From: Apostichopus japonicus
Lineage: Eukaryota > Echinodermata > Holothuroidea > Aspidochirotida > Stichopodidae
DNA: 64,000 nucleotides
Assembly: GCF_037975245.1 (NCBI RefSeq)
Contig: NC_092572.1
Location: 5,295,001 to 5,359,000, forward strand
Direction of reading: 5' to 3'
Below, piece after piece: positions 13,976 through 25,744 of this stretch. Under the pieces are notes generated by a model that was not told where the DNA came from, did not search any database, and saw only the letters and a program-made list of their open reading frames with translations. Position 1 is the stretch's first letter. Each line of letters starts with the position of its first letter. The position numbers and the translations under genes were made by a program.

Positions 13976-15655
13976 ACGATAATACATGATTTATCGATAT
14001 GCAATGTAAAACATATTTCTTTCAAGATGGAGATTTTAAACTGGGTTTTTTCTTAAAAATTCTAAATAAAGGTAATGAACGATCATATCTTTAACTAAAT
14101 AATATGTGTTATCACCCACCCCCCCCCCGGAAATTGAAGCAACATTTTCAAGAACTACGATAAAATATGTGCCTGACTAGCTGTAACTTTTATTCCAAAA
14201 TAAAATCTAATTCATTTATATGATGACCTCATAATTATGTAAATCTGAAGAGGCTCATAATCAGGAGACCTAGAAACGAAATGTCAATTTTTCTTAATAA
14301 CACATATTTTTGGTTCAGTGTAACAGCTTTTGTTATTTACATAACAATAGTTACATGTTTTATTCACATTTACTTATCCTTAATGAAGGCGACAAAAAAA
14401 AAAAAATTAAACTGGAGATTTTTTTCTTTTGTTGTTATCTGGTTCTTAAAAGAGTGACGTAGTTTTGACGACGCAACGAATATATGAAAAGCAATCTAAA
14501 TATAGATAAATGAACAATTATGTTGAACTAAATAAAAATGTTTCAAAGTTGTAGTTCTATGAAGCTAAGTGTATCAAATTCTACGTCGGGATTGAAGATG
14601 TATCTATAGAGTGTGTCTATGAGACCGGCGGGCTTCCTTCTTAATTCTTGGTTTTGGTTCCGTCTATTACTCTCCGTCTGCAAAAACTATGGAGAAACAA
14701 GAAAAAAAAACATTAATAAAGAAAGAAGTTAGCATAAATAAAGATTTTCATGTAAAATTAATAGCGCGATGACTGCAATTTGTTATGAAAAACATAAATC
14801 GAAAAGAAAATGGAAAAAAAAAAAATCAATTTTCGTCAATCTTTGATTTGTATATAGACCATGCATGACTGCACCATGATTAGAATAAATTTGATTCTCT
14901 TCAAATATTTATTACTTTATCTTTCATTCGTTTCCTTTGTTTGAGTTAGTTATGTCTGCAGTTAAAAGATAAACAAGTAAGAAAATAAACCTAATAAATA
15001 TGTCAACATGTGATTACATGTTACTTAAGTTTAACTATGAACATCAGCAACAGTAAATGACTGGAAGATTATGAGCAAAGTAAAACATTAGATCAAACTG
15101 AAACCTAACTCTTGATAACAATTCCCTGTATAGTATCATCACAAAGTAAGTTATTTGATTAAAAGGCAAATGAGATGATGCTACACGTTTTTACCGAGTC
15201 AAACTAAACGCCAAGGTTTATCTCATTATGATGTCATTCTTGATTGTATTGTACATGACGTTATTGGTGGTTACCATAGAAACTTGCGACAATTAAAATA
15301 GACAAAAACAACATCATTTGTTTGTTTAGTGAAGAAATATCTATTTAGGTCGATTTACAACCGATTATCCAAGGATTTCAATAGAAAATTTGCAAAAAAC
15401 TCTTTTAATATATGATTTGTAGTTACTATTTGGCATGTCCCTCTCGATTAGCATTTCCAATTTTTTTTAAAACTTTCTTATAATCATTGGAAAGTCAAAC
15501 ATATCCGAATGTACTAGTACCTCCAAACTTATTCTAACAATTCCAAATGAAATATTAATTCCTCACGTTCTTTTCTACGTCAAGATCGGATCAGGATTAA
15601 TATAATCCTTGCAAACTTAGTTGTAATCAAGACCCCGGCTGTGCGTAATCTGGAG
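13976..15655. other. No gene recognised
   Basis: AT-rich sequence with poly-C at about 14119 and several A runs. Nothing coding was recognised. Confidence 0.4.
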
Positions 15656-15790
15656 ATGAAAGTGTTGGTATTGTTGTTGCTAGGTTACGCGTTACTATGT
15701 AAGCGTGTCGGGAGTACAACACCTGTCTATTTTTGGGAGTGGATTTTTTGTTTGTTTAAAAAGAAGCTGTCAGTAATCATAAATGTATAA
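15656..15790 (+). CDS. Possible signal-peptide first exon or short secreted peptide
   Basis: The ATG at 15656 opens MKVLVLLLLGYALL, a textbook hydrophobic signal-peptide core. A GTAAGC donor follows at 15699, so a first coding exon of 43 bp ending in phase 1 (15656-15698) is plausible. Read through without splicing, the ORF gives 44 residues (CKRVGSTTP then WEWIFCLFKKK) and stops at 15790. The sequence just upstream is GC-richer than its surroundings, as expected for a 5' untranslated region. No downstream partner exon was found. A chance hydrophobic ORF in AT-rich DNA remains possible. Confidence 0.3.
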   Translation: MKVLVLLLLGYALLCKRVGSTTPVYFWEWIFCLFKKKLSVIINV

Positions 15791-16235
15791 TTACCAATAC
15801 CATGATGAATTATTTACTAATTATAAAAATCCATAAAATATTTTTTATTTTTGGTAGGATAGGAGTTATTTATTGTTCGGATTACATGTCAGTTTAGTGG
15901 GTGGTTACATGGCATCGGAAGGATGATAAAGAAATTTCACTCCAAAGCAGACTTTGATCATTTCGTCTGTTAAAAAAGTAGAACACTTTTCGTTGTGTGA
16001 TTTTCTCGCTGTGATTTTAATCCATACTCATAACGAAAAAGATGATCTATTTTTATCTGCCTATCAATCATATTTCGTCTGATGAGCGCCACTTTTATCT
16101 GAGATTACACGTAACCTTCAATTGACAGCTGTTATTTAAGCTGTATTTAAGAGTCAGTCTTCCACCCACCACACCCTAAAGGAAAATACATCATCGCTAC
16201 TTCATGCAGACTGTCAGTTCAGTTTGCAGATTTAG

Positions 16236-16601
16236 CAGTGGCGTAGGAAGGTACTTTTGAGTGGGGGGGGGCTGAAGACTGATGGCCGGCCTGGGGGAGG
16301 GGTCTAAGGGGAGGGGGTGTCCCCCTCCCCTTTGGAATTTTTTGCATATCCAGGTGGCCTCAGATGCAATTTGGTGCAATATAGCACACTTCAACACCCA
16401 CTCCATTTTGTAAACTTAATTTTGTATTTTCACCTGGCCTAAGATGCAATTTGGTGCTCCAAATGAGATTTTTTTCTCATTTGGAAATGAAAAAGGGGTT
16501 TTCTGACTTGCGAACCGGGGGGCGGAATGATACTTCCGCCCCTCCACATTTTTCACTGGGGGGGCTGGCGCCCCCCAGCCCCCCCGGTTCCTACGCCCTT
16601 G
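16236..16601. mobile_element. hAT-like MITE with perfect 8-bp target-site duplication
   Basis: The left end is CAGTGGCGTAGGAAGG at 16236, and the right end, reverse-complemented, is CAAGGGCGTAGGAACC, ending at 16601. Both sides are flanked by AGATTTAG (16228-16235 and 16602-16609), a perfect 8-bp duplication. The element is 366 bp, has no transposase, and carries G- and C-runs just inside each end. An internal CCTGGCCT/CCAGGTGGCCT segment with GATGCAATTTGGTGC is repeated twice. The perfect duplication implies a comparatively young insertion. Confidence 0.88.
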
Positions 16602-16609
16602 AGATTTAG

Positions 16610-18171
16610 TATGATTAACGCGAAAATGACGTCAGCATATTTTATCTGATAGAGATGACCAATGAGCTGGTGGAGGTTAGGTGAGTGTGAGGTGTTGTGA
16701 CATATGAGTACCCGCCCCCCTCCCTCCCTGCCATCTTTTCATCACCTGTCATGCTCCCAAATTAATGAAGATTGTATAGGCAAAAAAGGAACACTTGCAT
16801 GACACAAATGTGGTTAACTTGGTGGAAGTGATGAAACAAATTTTTATTCCCTTTACCAAAAGAAATATTACTTCAAAGAAGAGGGTGCCTTTGACCCCTC
16901 CCCAGGTTGGACGTAAGATAGCCTATGTGCTCCACAAAAAAAATCCAAATTACTATTCTTACGTCAGCCCTCCAGATTTGCTATGGCAGATTTGGTGTAA
17001 AAACAGGGCGAAGGTGAATATCTGCACGAAATTTTCTTTATTAATATTTCATGCGACACATTTATGGTGGCGAGAACAATATCATTTTATATAAGCAACA
17101 ATGGTTGTACCACAAATTAGTATCATAGCTATAGGGATTTTAAAGGGTAGATAATTTTAGTAAATCTACGAATCGTTCGGTAACCGTGTTTTCTTTTAAT
17201 TTTTCTTGATAATTGAAGTCCGTCCATACATTCGAAACAAACTGCTGATTCTCATGGTGGTCTGAAATGTCTTTTTGAATACCGGGTGGGGGGGGGGGGG
17301 AGGGCTGGAAGCCGTTGCCAAGAGTTAATAAAACAACATATTTTGTTATTCGTTTTATTTGTGTTTGTTTCTTGAGACCAATTCAATCTTGAGGGTGATT
17401 GTGAGGTCGTTAGGATAGGTAACTAGGTCTGTGTTAACTGATAAGGGAAACTATTGGTAAGGGATCGTATATGATTAAGGTGCGACGAAAGTGACCAACT
17501 CCATACTAGGGATGCATCGGATATTAACCGGTCCGGCTGGATAGTCCAGGCTTGAGTAAACAAATTATCCAGTTCTCGTTCAAGCCGGATATACTAAAAA
17601 ATTCCATCCGGAATAATTTTTTTCCTCGATATCTGTCCATTATTATCCTAAGAAAAGATGTTGGCAAATTTGTGGTTCATTGTGTTCCATTTTCGAAAAA
17701 CAATGTGAATCAAAATTTCCTAATATTTTATTACATTCTCAAATTATTTTCACAAGTTGAAGATAAAGAAAGAGAAATTGTCTACACTTTTCATTTCCTC
17801 TTGGAAAAAAAATCCGACCGGATTTTGAAAACGATCCGTCTTAATCCGGTTCCAGCCGGATCCAACAAGTTCCTTAGTTTTATACTTCACCCGATAGTAT
17901 AAGGATTATATTAATATATCTGAAAGGACTTTCATTTGGAATCTCTCTATATAGTCTGGTATTTAAGTATGTGTTTTGTTTTGTATACAAGAAGAAACAA
18001 AGGCTTTATAGTCTCAATATAGAAATATATTTTAGGTCCCAATATGCAATAAGATGGAGACAACTTCCGAGTTGTATAAAACCAGACAATAGGTAAACAT
18101 ACTGTAACCGAACTTGCATAGTACTTAAGCTTTGAGGGTTATTCTTTAAGCTGTATAAACTGTTTACGTAA
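16610..18171. other. No gene; CCGG-rich possible MITE relic
   Basis: Between 17508 and 17865 there are several CCGG-containing words (AACCGGTCCGGCTGGAT and, reversed, ATCCGGTTCCAGCCGGAT), suggesting an old inverted-repeat element about 350 bp long. A 14-G run lies at about 17287. Otherwise nothing was recognised. Confidence 0.35.
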
Positions 18172-18339
18172 TGTTATGATTATTTGTCGGGAAGTCCCGT
18201 TAAGTTGTTTACTATGACGTAAGTAATCGTGCACCTGGTCTCTCGGTCTCCGGAAGTCTGGTGACTGCAACACTAAGGCGGTGCTCTTTGAAGTAGTAAC
18301 TTTCTCACGCGCGTAAACTTAAGCCATTGTTCAGGCTAG

Positions 18340-18348
18340 TATAAAAGG
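18340..18348 (+). promoter_or_regulatory. TATA box TATAAAAGG
   Basis: Perfect core-promoter TATA element, with a GC-rich GTGCAGCGAGGGACTC initiator-region candidate about 25-35 bp downstream. Confidence 0.5.
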
Positions 18349-18865
18349 AGCTGTTGGTACGTGCAGCGAGGGACTCTTTGCCAAAATCTCGCAAGACGTC
18401 TACGTACGGTACGTTATATCATTTACTATTATCCAAGTTGGTAGGTTTCTAGTACCACGACACCGTGTATAACTGTTCTTAGATATTGTAAGCGCTCAGA
18501 ATATTATTGAATACATTTGTGAGTTGTATACATTGTTAGCAAACTGCGATATTTCACTGAGGGAGATTACGCCCAATAATTTAGGAGTAACGTTATTGAC
18601 CGATTGTTATCATTTTACGTTATTCAGTAGCGCTCTGAACTACGTGACAATGTGTGTACTTTAGTAGAGATCAGCATTCTGCCGTGATTGTATATTTTTC
18701 AGTTAGTCCGTAAGTAGGAACATAAGTGAATAGCCTAGGTCAGATATCAGAAAGATACTTTACTGCCATTTAGTCAATCGATTGGTTCTTAGTATATTTG
18801 CATCTGTTAACGGTATTGCAGACACCGTTTAGTTAACCCTTAGCTTTTAATCTGTTTACATATTT

Positions 18866-19065
18866 AGACGCTGCGTGTGGCGCCGCGTTGGACGTTGCGT
18901 TGGGCGTTGCGTTTAGCGCCGCGTTATACGTTGCGTTCTGCGCTGCGTTGGGCGCCGCGTTGTACGTTGCGTTATACGCTGCGTGTGGCGCCGCGTTGGA
19001 CGCTGCGTTGGGCGTTGCGTTTAGTGCCGTGTTCTACGCTGCGTTTAGACGCCGCGTTTAGGAAT
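18866..19065 (+). repeat. 12-bp minisatellite with 108-bp higher-order unit
   Basis: Twelve-base units of the form GCGTTNNRCGYY run in tandem. The words CTGCGTGTGGCGCCGCG at 18871 and 18979 show a 108-bp (nine-unit) higher-order period. It is strikingly GC-rich inside an AT-rich window. Because 12 is divisible by three it gives an open frame of APRWTLRWALRL-type repeats at 18877-19113, probably not translated. Confidence 0.85.
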
Positions 19066-19287
19066 TGCGTTAACCTTTACGTTATGCGTAATGCAAGGAT
19101 AAGCACTAATTAAGAACCTTTAATGAACCGAAGTGTAAGAACACGGAGGTCTGAATAAACGGTACCACTGTGCCACGGGCACTTTAACATCTTCTCCATT
19201 GTGATCTTTCTGTCGAGACTCTCTTCCGCCAACCCCATCATTAAAGACTGCCCCACCAGACAGGGAAGTGACGTTACAATACAAATT

Positions 19288-20852
19288 TAGTGACGTAATA
19301 TTGTATCTATTCTGTTGTCAATGGTATTTAAAAACTCTGATAAAAAGGTCAACATTTCAAAGATAATATATTCTCTTTAAACCTTAAGCATTGATACATT
19401 AATTTGTTACTCGCGCCTTTCTTGTTTGTGGACATTTTAGAGAGATGGGGCAGTGTGAGGGCGTTACTAATGACGTAGATGTCTTTTCTCCTCCCACACA
19501 TTCGTATAATCTTGTTATGTAAATTTTGTTTGTACAAACGGGAAAGAAAATAAAACCAAACTGAACATTTGTTTTTTACCTACTAACGTAACGTATTATT
19601 TTGTCTATGTATTAGGTTTAAACAGAAATTATGTCAAATAATGATATTTTGTAAGTTTAAAATCCGTAGGTTGTATCCTCGAGCTTACTATAGTTTTGTT
19701 ATTGTTATATTTGTAAGACAATCCGTTTGAATTATTTCTATAAACAAAAATTTACTTCAAAAAAACCTCAGTTATTTATTCAATGAACCCAGTACTTTTG
19801 AGCCAGTAATTATTACTATTATTATGGATATGTTTATTACTATTTTTATACAATAAATAATGACTTTCGAAACGCGTTCTTTTCTATTCAAGAACAAGAA
19901 GGATTTATTAGCAATGACGAGATGAATCAACTGAAATTGAAAACGAAATCTTCTTAAGCCACCACATCATCATGAATATTTATAAGGTAATTACGTAGAT
20001 TCACCAAATACATATAATTGTCTAAGTAGTTCGTATACCAACCCTGGATTAAAGTTACACCCATATCTACAAGTCGTTCCAGTTTTCTAGTGTTTTCGCT
20101 AAAGTTTGAAAATTCTGTGTCATTTACAGATTGATCTTGATCGATTCGTTTCTACGAATTACCCATTTAATTCAAGATAATCTTCTTACAATAATACGCA
20201 TGCGTGTTAAAGTCAATCTCTTAAGTCAGTTGTTTATCTTAATTCAGAGTTGCCAGAAGCAATTCATTAAAAGGTCATCTATTTCTTTGAAATGAAAGGG
20301 CTCAATTCAGCAGGACGATTTGGACGACTACTATTAATCAACACGTATTATTAGTAACAGTGCGTGGGGAATGTAACTATTTTGCGATTTGCGGTCAACA
20401 GTTCATCGCAAATATTTATAGCCCATGCAGAGCGTGTGAGGACTACTTCACATCTCCTAAAGGGTGTGAAGACTCGCGCAAAAAGAAACGTCTAATGCCG
20501 GTAATCTGACCTAGTTTCGAATGAGATGTAAGAGAAGTCACACAGAAGTGACACAGCTTGCTACCGTCGGTAATTAGACACTAGTGTTTAGTCTATACAT
20601 ACAGCTACGGTCAATACCCACAACACAGTGTACATTGCAGCGTGGACATCTCAGGTCTAGATAAAAGAACAAGGTATCACGTTTCATTACTGTCTGCAAT
20701 TTGTAGCGACAAGAGAAAAACTTCACTTGCAAGCAACGGAAAGTTAACTTTTTCAGAGCGTGGCAGGCGGTTTAGGGCGAGTCTTCAATGCCTTTAAGTG
20801 ACCAGGAAAATGAAACATGTTACCAAGATAAATAAAAGGATATGAAAATTAC
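19288..20852. other. Mostly empty; GC-richer patch at 20390-20620
   Basis: The plus strand at about 20290-20503 has an ATG-less open frame of 71 codons, including CRACEDYFTSPKGCED and a basic KKKR. It could be an exon or chance. The rest is AT-rich with no recognisable feature. Confidence 0.3.
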
Positions 20853-20934
20853 CTGGAATGGTGGCATCTGAATAAAAGTTACCGTCTATTATGAATAAGC
20901 CACGGCATCCTGGGTGGTCCAGCATAATTTGGCA
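20853..20934 (-). CDS. Candidate internal coding exon (82 bp)
   Basis: On the minus strand an acceptor (TATTTATTACAG) precedes TGCCAAATT at 20934, and a donor CCAG|GTAATT follows at 20853. Only one of the three frames is open across the exon. It encodes CQIMLDHPGCRGLFIIDGN, then FYSDATIPG, entering in phase 0 and leaving in phase 1. The HPGCRGLFIIDGN part recalls a C-x-HPGC-G-hydrophobic-DGN motif seen in uncharacterised cysteine-rich invertebrate proteins, but I cannot name a family. No adjoining exon was identified. GC content is above that of the flanks. Confidence 0.35.
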
Positions 20935-21855
20935 CTGTAATAAATATAGGAAAGAAAGAAAGTGAAATTTCATATCGGATATTGACAAACCAAATATCTC
21001 CTTTAATTCTACCAATGTCTGATAAAAGTCTGCTTTATGTAAAGTTTAAAATGAAAATTTTTACTTATGAGTAAATGTATATACTATCCGACCAATTTTT
21101 GATTATCTCTTTCACAATTAGATGTTATGTGAGTTTATATGCACATTTTTGTCTTACAAGCAAATTACGCAATGAATGTTAAGACGGGCCACAATCTAGT
21201 ACATCCTGAATCCGAAAGGTTTGTATCATCTTTTAACACATCACATTAAATTTCCTTCAATATATTCATATGAAGAGCAAAACGAAAAGTCATTTCAGCA
21301 GAAAATTGCAGTTTTCTTAAAAGTAAGTTTCTCGGTTAAGGCATTTAATCATATGGATCATGATAAAACTGATTGAGTTGATGATACTTGGTAGAGCACG
21401 GAGCTTGTAAAACTCATATCTCTGGCTTTAAAGGGTTGTAACGATGGCGGATATTCGAATAGTCTTCGCAAAGAGATAATGTTCCGCATCTTAATATCTT
21501 CTCCATAACCCGAGATATGATTAAATGAAATCAAACAATTTGACTGGTTAAACCCTTCCTTAATCCAGAAAATGAATCACGGTAAATAGTTGATGATTGT
21601 GATGTCATTATGATGTCCTATTATTATCATCTTATTGCTTTATCATTGACAATTGTCAATGATCACATAATCCACCCTATTGTTTGCCAGTGAATTACCA
21701 AATTCGATAAATTCATATCTGCGCCATACCAACTGACAATATATGAAGATGTCATTTTGAAATGCCACAATGTTTTATTGTTTTCTAAGCAGTTAAGTGT
21801 ATCTTTCCTCTTCTAAGATAACTATTTGCACATTCTAGTAGTGTTAGCTCATTTA
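20935..21855. other. No gene recognised
   Basis: AT-rich, intron-like sequence with no coding or repeat feature. Confidence 0.4.
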
Positions 21856-22083
21856 GGAGTGTTAGCTCAGTGGTTAACGCCGGTGCCTTCCTATCATAAG
21901 TTTCCCGGTTCGAGTCACTCCAAGATTAATGTATTTCGTCCAGTTAAAGAGTTGTTGACAATTGACAATTCGTAGTCATGGATGTTAAATATGAATGTAA
22001 GAGACTGACTTCGGTCAGCTTGCGGCTATGATAAGCCAATGAGGCTTCTTCGCGAGTTCCTGCTTGCAGGAGGATCGAAAATA
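21856..22083 (+). mobile_element. tRNA-derived SINE, family A, copy 1
   Basis: The tRNA-like head GGAGTGTTAGCTCAGTGG begins at 21856, with A box TTAGCTCAGTGG (21862-21873) and B box GGTTCGAGTCA (21907-21917). The GGAGTG start pairs with CACTCC after the B box, like an acceptor stem. The body contains GACTGACTTCGGTCAGC and GATAAGCCAATGAGGC, shared with 55267-55466. Because of the long tRNA-unrelated body and second copy this is a SINE, not a functional tRNA. Both Pol III boxes are intact in this copy. Confidence 0.85.
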
Positions 22084-25000
22084 CATACATTCTTCAACCC
22101 AATAAGCTCATTTAAGTAAAAAGGTATTCAAATCAATCTATAAAAAAATATCAAGTTATGTTTCTTATCCATGATAAACGCATTGTATTTCATTGCCACT
22201 CCCATGGTATATATATACATTATGATACATTCAAGAGGGAATCAAAATGTTCTTTTATGATTTGATTGTTTCAAATTACAGTAATATGAATTAGTTATAA
22301 GAACGATGTCGAATTGTCAAACGGAAAATAATTCTAACTTGGTATATTAATGATATTTCCGTCGACCGTCCTTAATCTGAAATATCCACTTTGAGAACAT
22401 CAACGGTCTGGGAAAAAGAATTTTGTTATTAATCTAACTTTAATTATATTACTGTCGAAAATGACGTGCGAAGTACTGATCACTCTCCGAAGTGAAATTT
22501 ACATCATCTCCATGCACCCCCCACCCCCCTCTCTCTTCTTCCTCATAATGATACCGAGACAAATTTAAATAATTTACGATTACTTTATAATGAATTATGC
22601 AGAATATTTTATGTGTATAATTTCGTCTCAACTTTTATTACGATTTATAGTGATCCGTATTGACCTCATAACTGTAAGAATTGCTACGCGTTATGTAAAT
22701 GGAAACGTTGTTCTTCATTAACATACTGTACAATAACAGTAATATCTGGATGAAGTTGTTTTTTAACGTGAATATCATTAATAAATAAATAAATAAATAA
22801 ATAAATAGAAAAAAGGAATCTTTATTTTGTGTTTTACTATAAAAAGATGGAGAAAAACACATCTTTTTAGCTGAAAGGTGCAATATTAGCCTTTTGTTGG
22901 TGACCGATCGACCCCACTACACCCGGAAGTGACGTATCTATGATACTTTATCTCAGATATTACTCATGCCAGCGGTATGTATATTTGATATGGTTATGAT
23001 CTCGATAGTATCAATCCTCCATAAAAAATATCGTAAAATCTTATAATTTTATTTGCGGGTATTTTATTGCTTTGTTATTGTAAAAGAAGCAAACAAAAGA
23101 TTTTAAGTAACCATGACAATGAGCTCTTTTTTGTTTAATTTATTGGTGTTAGTATCGCATAAAATTGGCCCATTAAGATACCTGAATGTTTCAACATTAA
23201 TCTATTTCGTTCCATCTCATTCTTGAATATGTATGGAACGCCTAAATTGCCAATGCATCATAGCGATTTATCTGAATAAATACTTCCGTATTGATTGTAA
23301 AGACAACACCAGCGCAACTTGAAACAATCAGTGCCTTAAAACAAGTAACAAAAGCTGGCTTTATAAGCAGCGTTCTAAGTGTCACGCATCTTCGATTTAG
23401 AACTTTAAGACGAACTCGTTACTGTCGAAAAGGCAAACAAAAATTGATTAAAATGGTCAGTTAGGATAAGATTAACTTCGCTTACAATCTAATTTAAGGC
23501 TGTCTTACTTAGGAATTTGGGACGAAATAGCCATTTAACCCTGAACGTTAATCGGGGATGAATAATTACTTTTTTTCTAAAACCGCATTTGATGCACACG
23601 AATGCGGAAGAAAATGCACGGAGGAAAGATTAGCACACTCCTTAGAGTTTGCTAAAGGTAAACACTGTTATGCACCAAATATATTTCTTAAAAATAGGCC
23701 AATCATTTCCAGAAATGACAATTTTTTCGAGAACAATCTTAAAATGTCCCTTTTACTGATTGACTGACTATTTGAAAAGTATTAGCGATTTACAAAGTTT
23801 CAGTCAATGTTGCATCAATAAATCTCATTTACACATTTACAAAGATAATTTCTGTTTTAAAAGAACGTAGATTTTTAAATTCGAATCTATTAATTCATTT
23901 CCATATATTCATGTCATACTCACGAAGTGGTAAACTTTGAGACTGATTGAAGGCGAAATCCTCATAAAATTGTTTTCTTTTTTTTAATTTTCAATTTTCT
24001 TTTTCTAAAAATATAATATATTAAAAAACAAACAAGGAGTTCTTTTGCATTTTCCCTCAACTTACATCATGAAGGTTTATATTATTACAGGCTATATTTT
24101 AAATTGTCTCTTTGTGCTTTGGGAGAGGTTTTATCATGTTGTTAGTGTAATGAAAATCACGGAAGGCTCTAAATTTTCATCAAGACTTTTTTTAAATCCG
24201 TAAGAAATGTTTGACGTAAGGAGTATTAAAATTTAGATATATAGCCGCCTTGTCAGAGAAGGCTAAAAAATATTTTGTAACTTTCTGTATATATATATAT
24301 ATATGCAAAATATTTGTAACTTCCTGTTTACAAATCTCTGTGGAAAAATATATATCTTTTCATTTCATGGAATTGCCTACTATAGTGGACCACAAAATCA
24401 ATAATTAAATTGGATAAAATCAGGATGAATATATATTTATTAATCATATTAATCAAAACAGTTATGTCTTTCATGAAATTACAAGGAAATTGAGGTTATA
24501 ATTATATTAACCTGCAGACATATCAAGCTTGCCGCAGTATTTTAATTTTGTCTTCGGAGTCATTTTTTGTTTAATCGCTACTTAGACAAGTTTATTAAAA
24601 GTAAGTTTGTAATTTGTGATAAATCATGCGAATGATACAATTTCTCATATAGGGTCACGTGATAGCCTACTTTGTGCACAATCACCTTATTCGGACTGTA
24701 AATTATACTATTAAGTTGAGGTCGTGAAAAGAATTGAATAAATTAACTCCCTTCCACTACATTTTCTTTCCTGTCTTTCACTTAATTAAAAATCATTCAA
24801 ATAAGCCTCTGTCTGTTTGACTTCCCATATGTTTCACATAACTATATGCTTTAAAATGCCATGCTCTAGTTAATAGAGTGTAGGTGGCATGAACTGCGCA
24901 CGGCATGAACTGCACATGATGTCAAGATATCAAACCTAAAAGAGGAGCAAAAACAAAAGAGCTTATTTCAACTTTCTCTTTGCTCTTCTGGTTTCAAAGA

Positions 25001-25616
25001 GCGTCCATAAATCACGTGGTTGGTTCTTCCGCACCATTTATTTTTAGATCTTCATCCCCCTCATTGGGTTTTTGATTAACATGAGCAAGAGAAGAAGACA
25101 TAAAATAAATGAAAAAATAAAAACACCTTGCAGAGGTGATTCGAATATTGAGGACACAAACTTTCTGTTGAAAAGTGGTTTCATGCTTTGACAAGGCGTG
25201 CAATGGGTTGATTAACTTAGCTTTGAAACATCAAATGTTGGAAAGTTTTAATTAGAACTATATCTCGTTTCGATAATACTGGTCATACGATTGCCTGACG
25301 TAACACGTCGCACATTACAATGTAACACGCCTTTTAGTGGCCACATGACACAACTGTTGTTCCTGTGAGTTGAGATAAAATGGTAAACTTCTGTGCAAAA
25401 GAAGTTAAAAAAGAGTAAAATATGTAAGAAGTTATAAAATAAATACTGGTAATACGTTTGCACGCATCACATTATGTCACAAAGTGGAAATGTTTTTTTT
25501 TTGTGGATAAGCGAATAACTTGTGTTGTCATCGGATGTTGGAAAATACACAATTCCGTTCAGTAGCGACATAAGTTAGATTGTCGAAACTCAATGCAAAA
25601 TAAAACCTCCCGCAAT
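22084..25616. other. 3.5 kb without confident genes
   Basis: Contains an AAAT-type tetranucleotide repeat at 22782-22806 and short TA runs at 24288-24304. The minus ORF ending at 25012 finishes with a hydrophilic KPNEGDEDLKINGAEEPTT tail that could be a terminal exon, but no convincing acceptor precedes it. Otherwise nothing was recognised. Confidence 0.35.
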
Positions 25617-25744
25617 GATTAATTAGGTTCAGCTTAGGCTCAGCTAGTAGCGTCACATCATTGAATCCATACTGTGGAACATCTGAGTCCGGAAGTTTGA
25701 CGTCCTTAGAAAGGTCCCTTGGGTGGAAGTCGATAACAAATTGA
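25617..25744 (-). CDS. Candidate coding exon with strong composition signal
   Basis: An acceptor with a pyrimidine tract (CTTCTCCCCTATAG) lies just before 25744 on the minus strand. One frame is then open for about 72 codons down to 25528. It encodes VIDFHPRDLSKDVKLPDSD and then VPQYGFNDVTLLAEPKLN, which looks like real protein sequence (balanced charged, Pro and aromatic residues) and is GC-richer than the flanks. A GGGAG|GTTTTA donor at 25616 is the likely exon end. The other two frames close early. I do not recognise the family. No ATG lies in frame, so it would be an internal exon. Confidence 0.35.

Larger units (their letters stand above)
18172..19287 (+). mobile_element. Probable solo LTR (or Pol II unit) with TATA box and poly(A) signal
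   Basis: The segment starts near TGTTATGATTATTTGTCGGG and ends near GAAGTGACGTTACA. It has TATAAAAGG at 18340-18348 and an AATAAA signal at 19154-19159, the layout of an LTR with U3, R and U5. Its base composition is clearly GC-richer than the flanks. No second LTR, primer-binding site or gag-pol ORF is near, hence solo LTR. No target-site duplication could be confirmed, so the boundaries are approximate. The R-like interval of about 800 bp is long and contains a GC-rich minisatellite. An unrelated host promoter is the main alternative. Confidence 0.45.

Noticed and set aside
18877-19113. Arg/Trp/Leu repeat protein (APRWTLRWALRL-type)
   Set aside because: The 12-bp unit automatically keeps the frame open; there is no signal of translation, and it lies in an LTR-like untranslated context.
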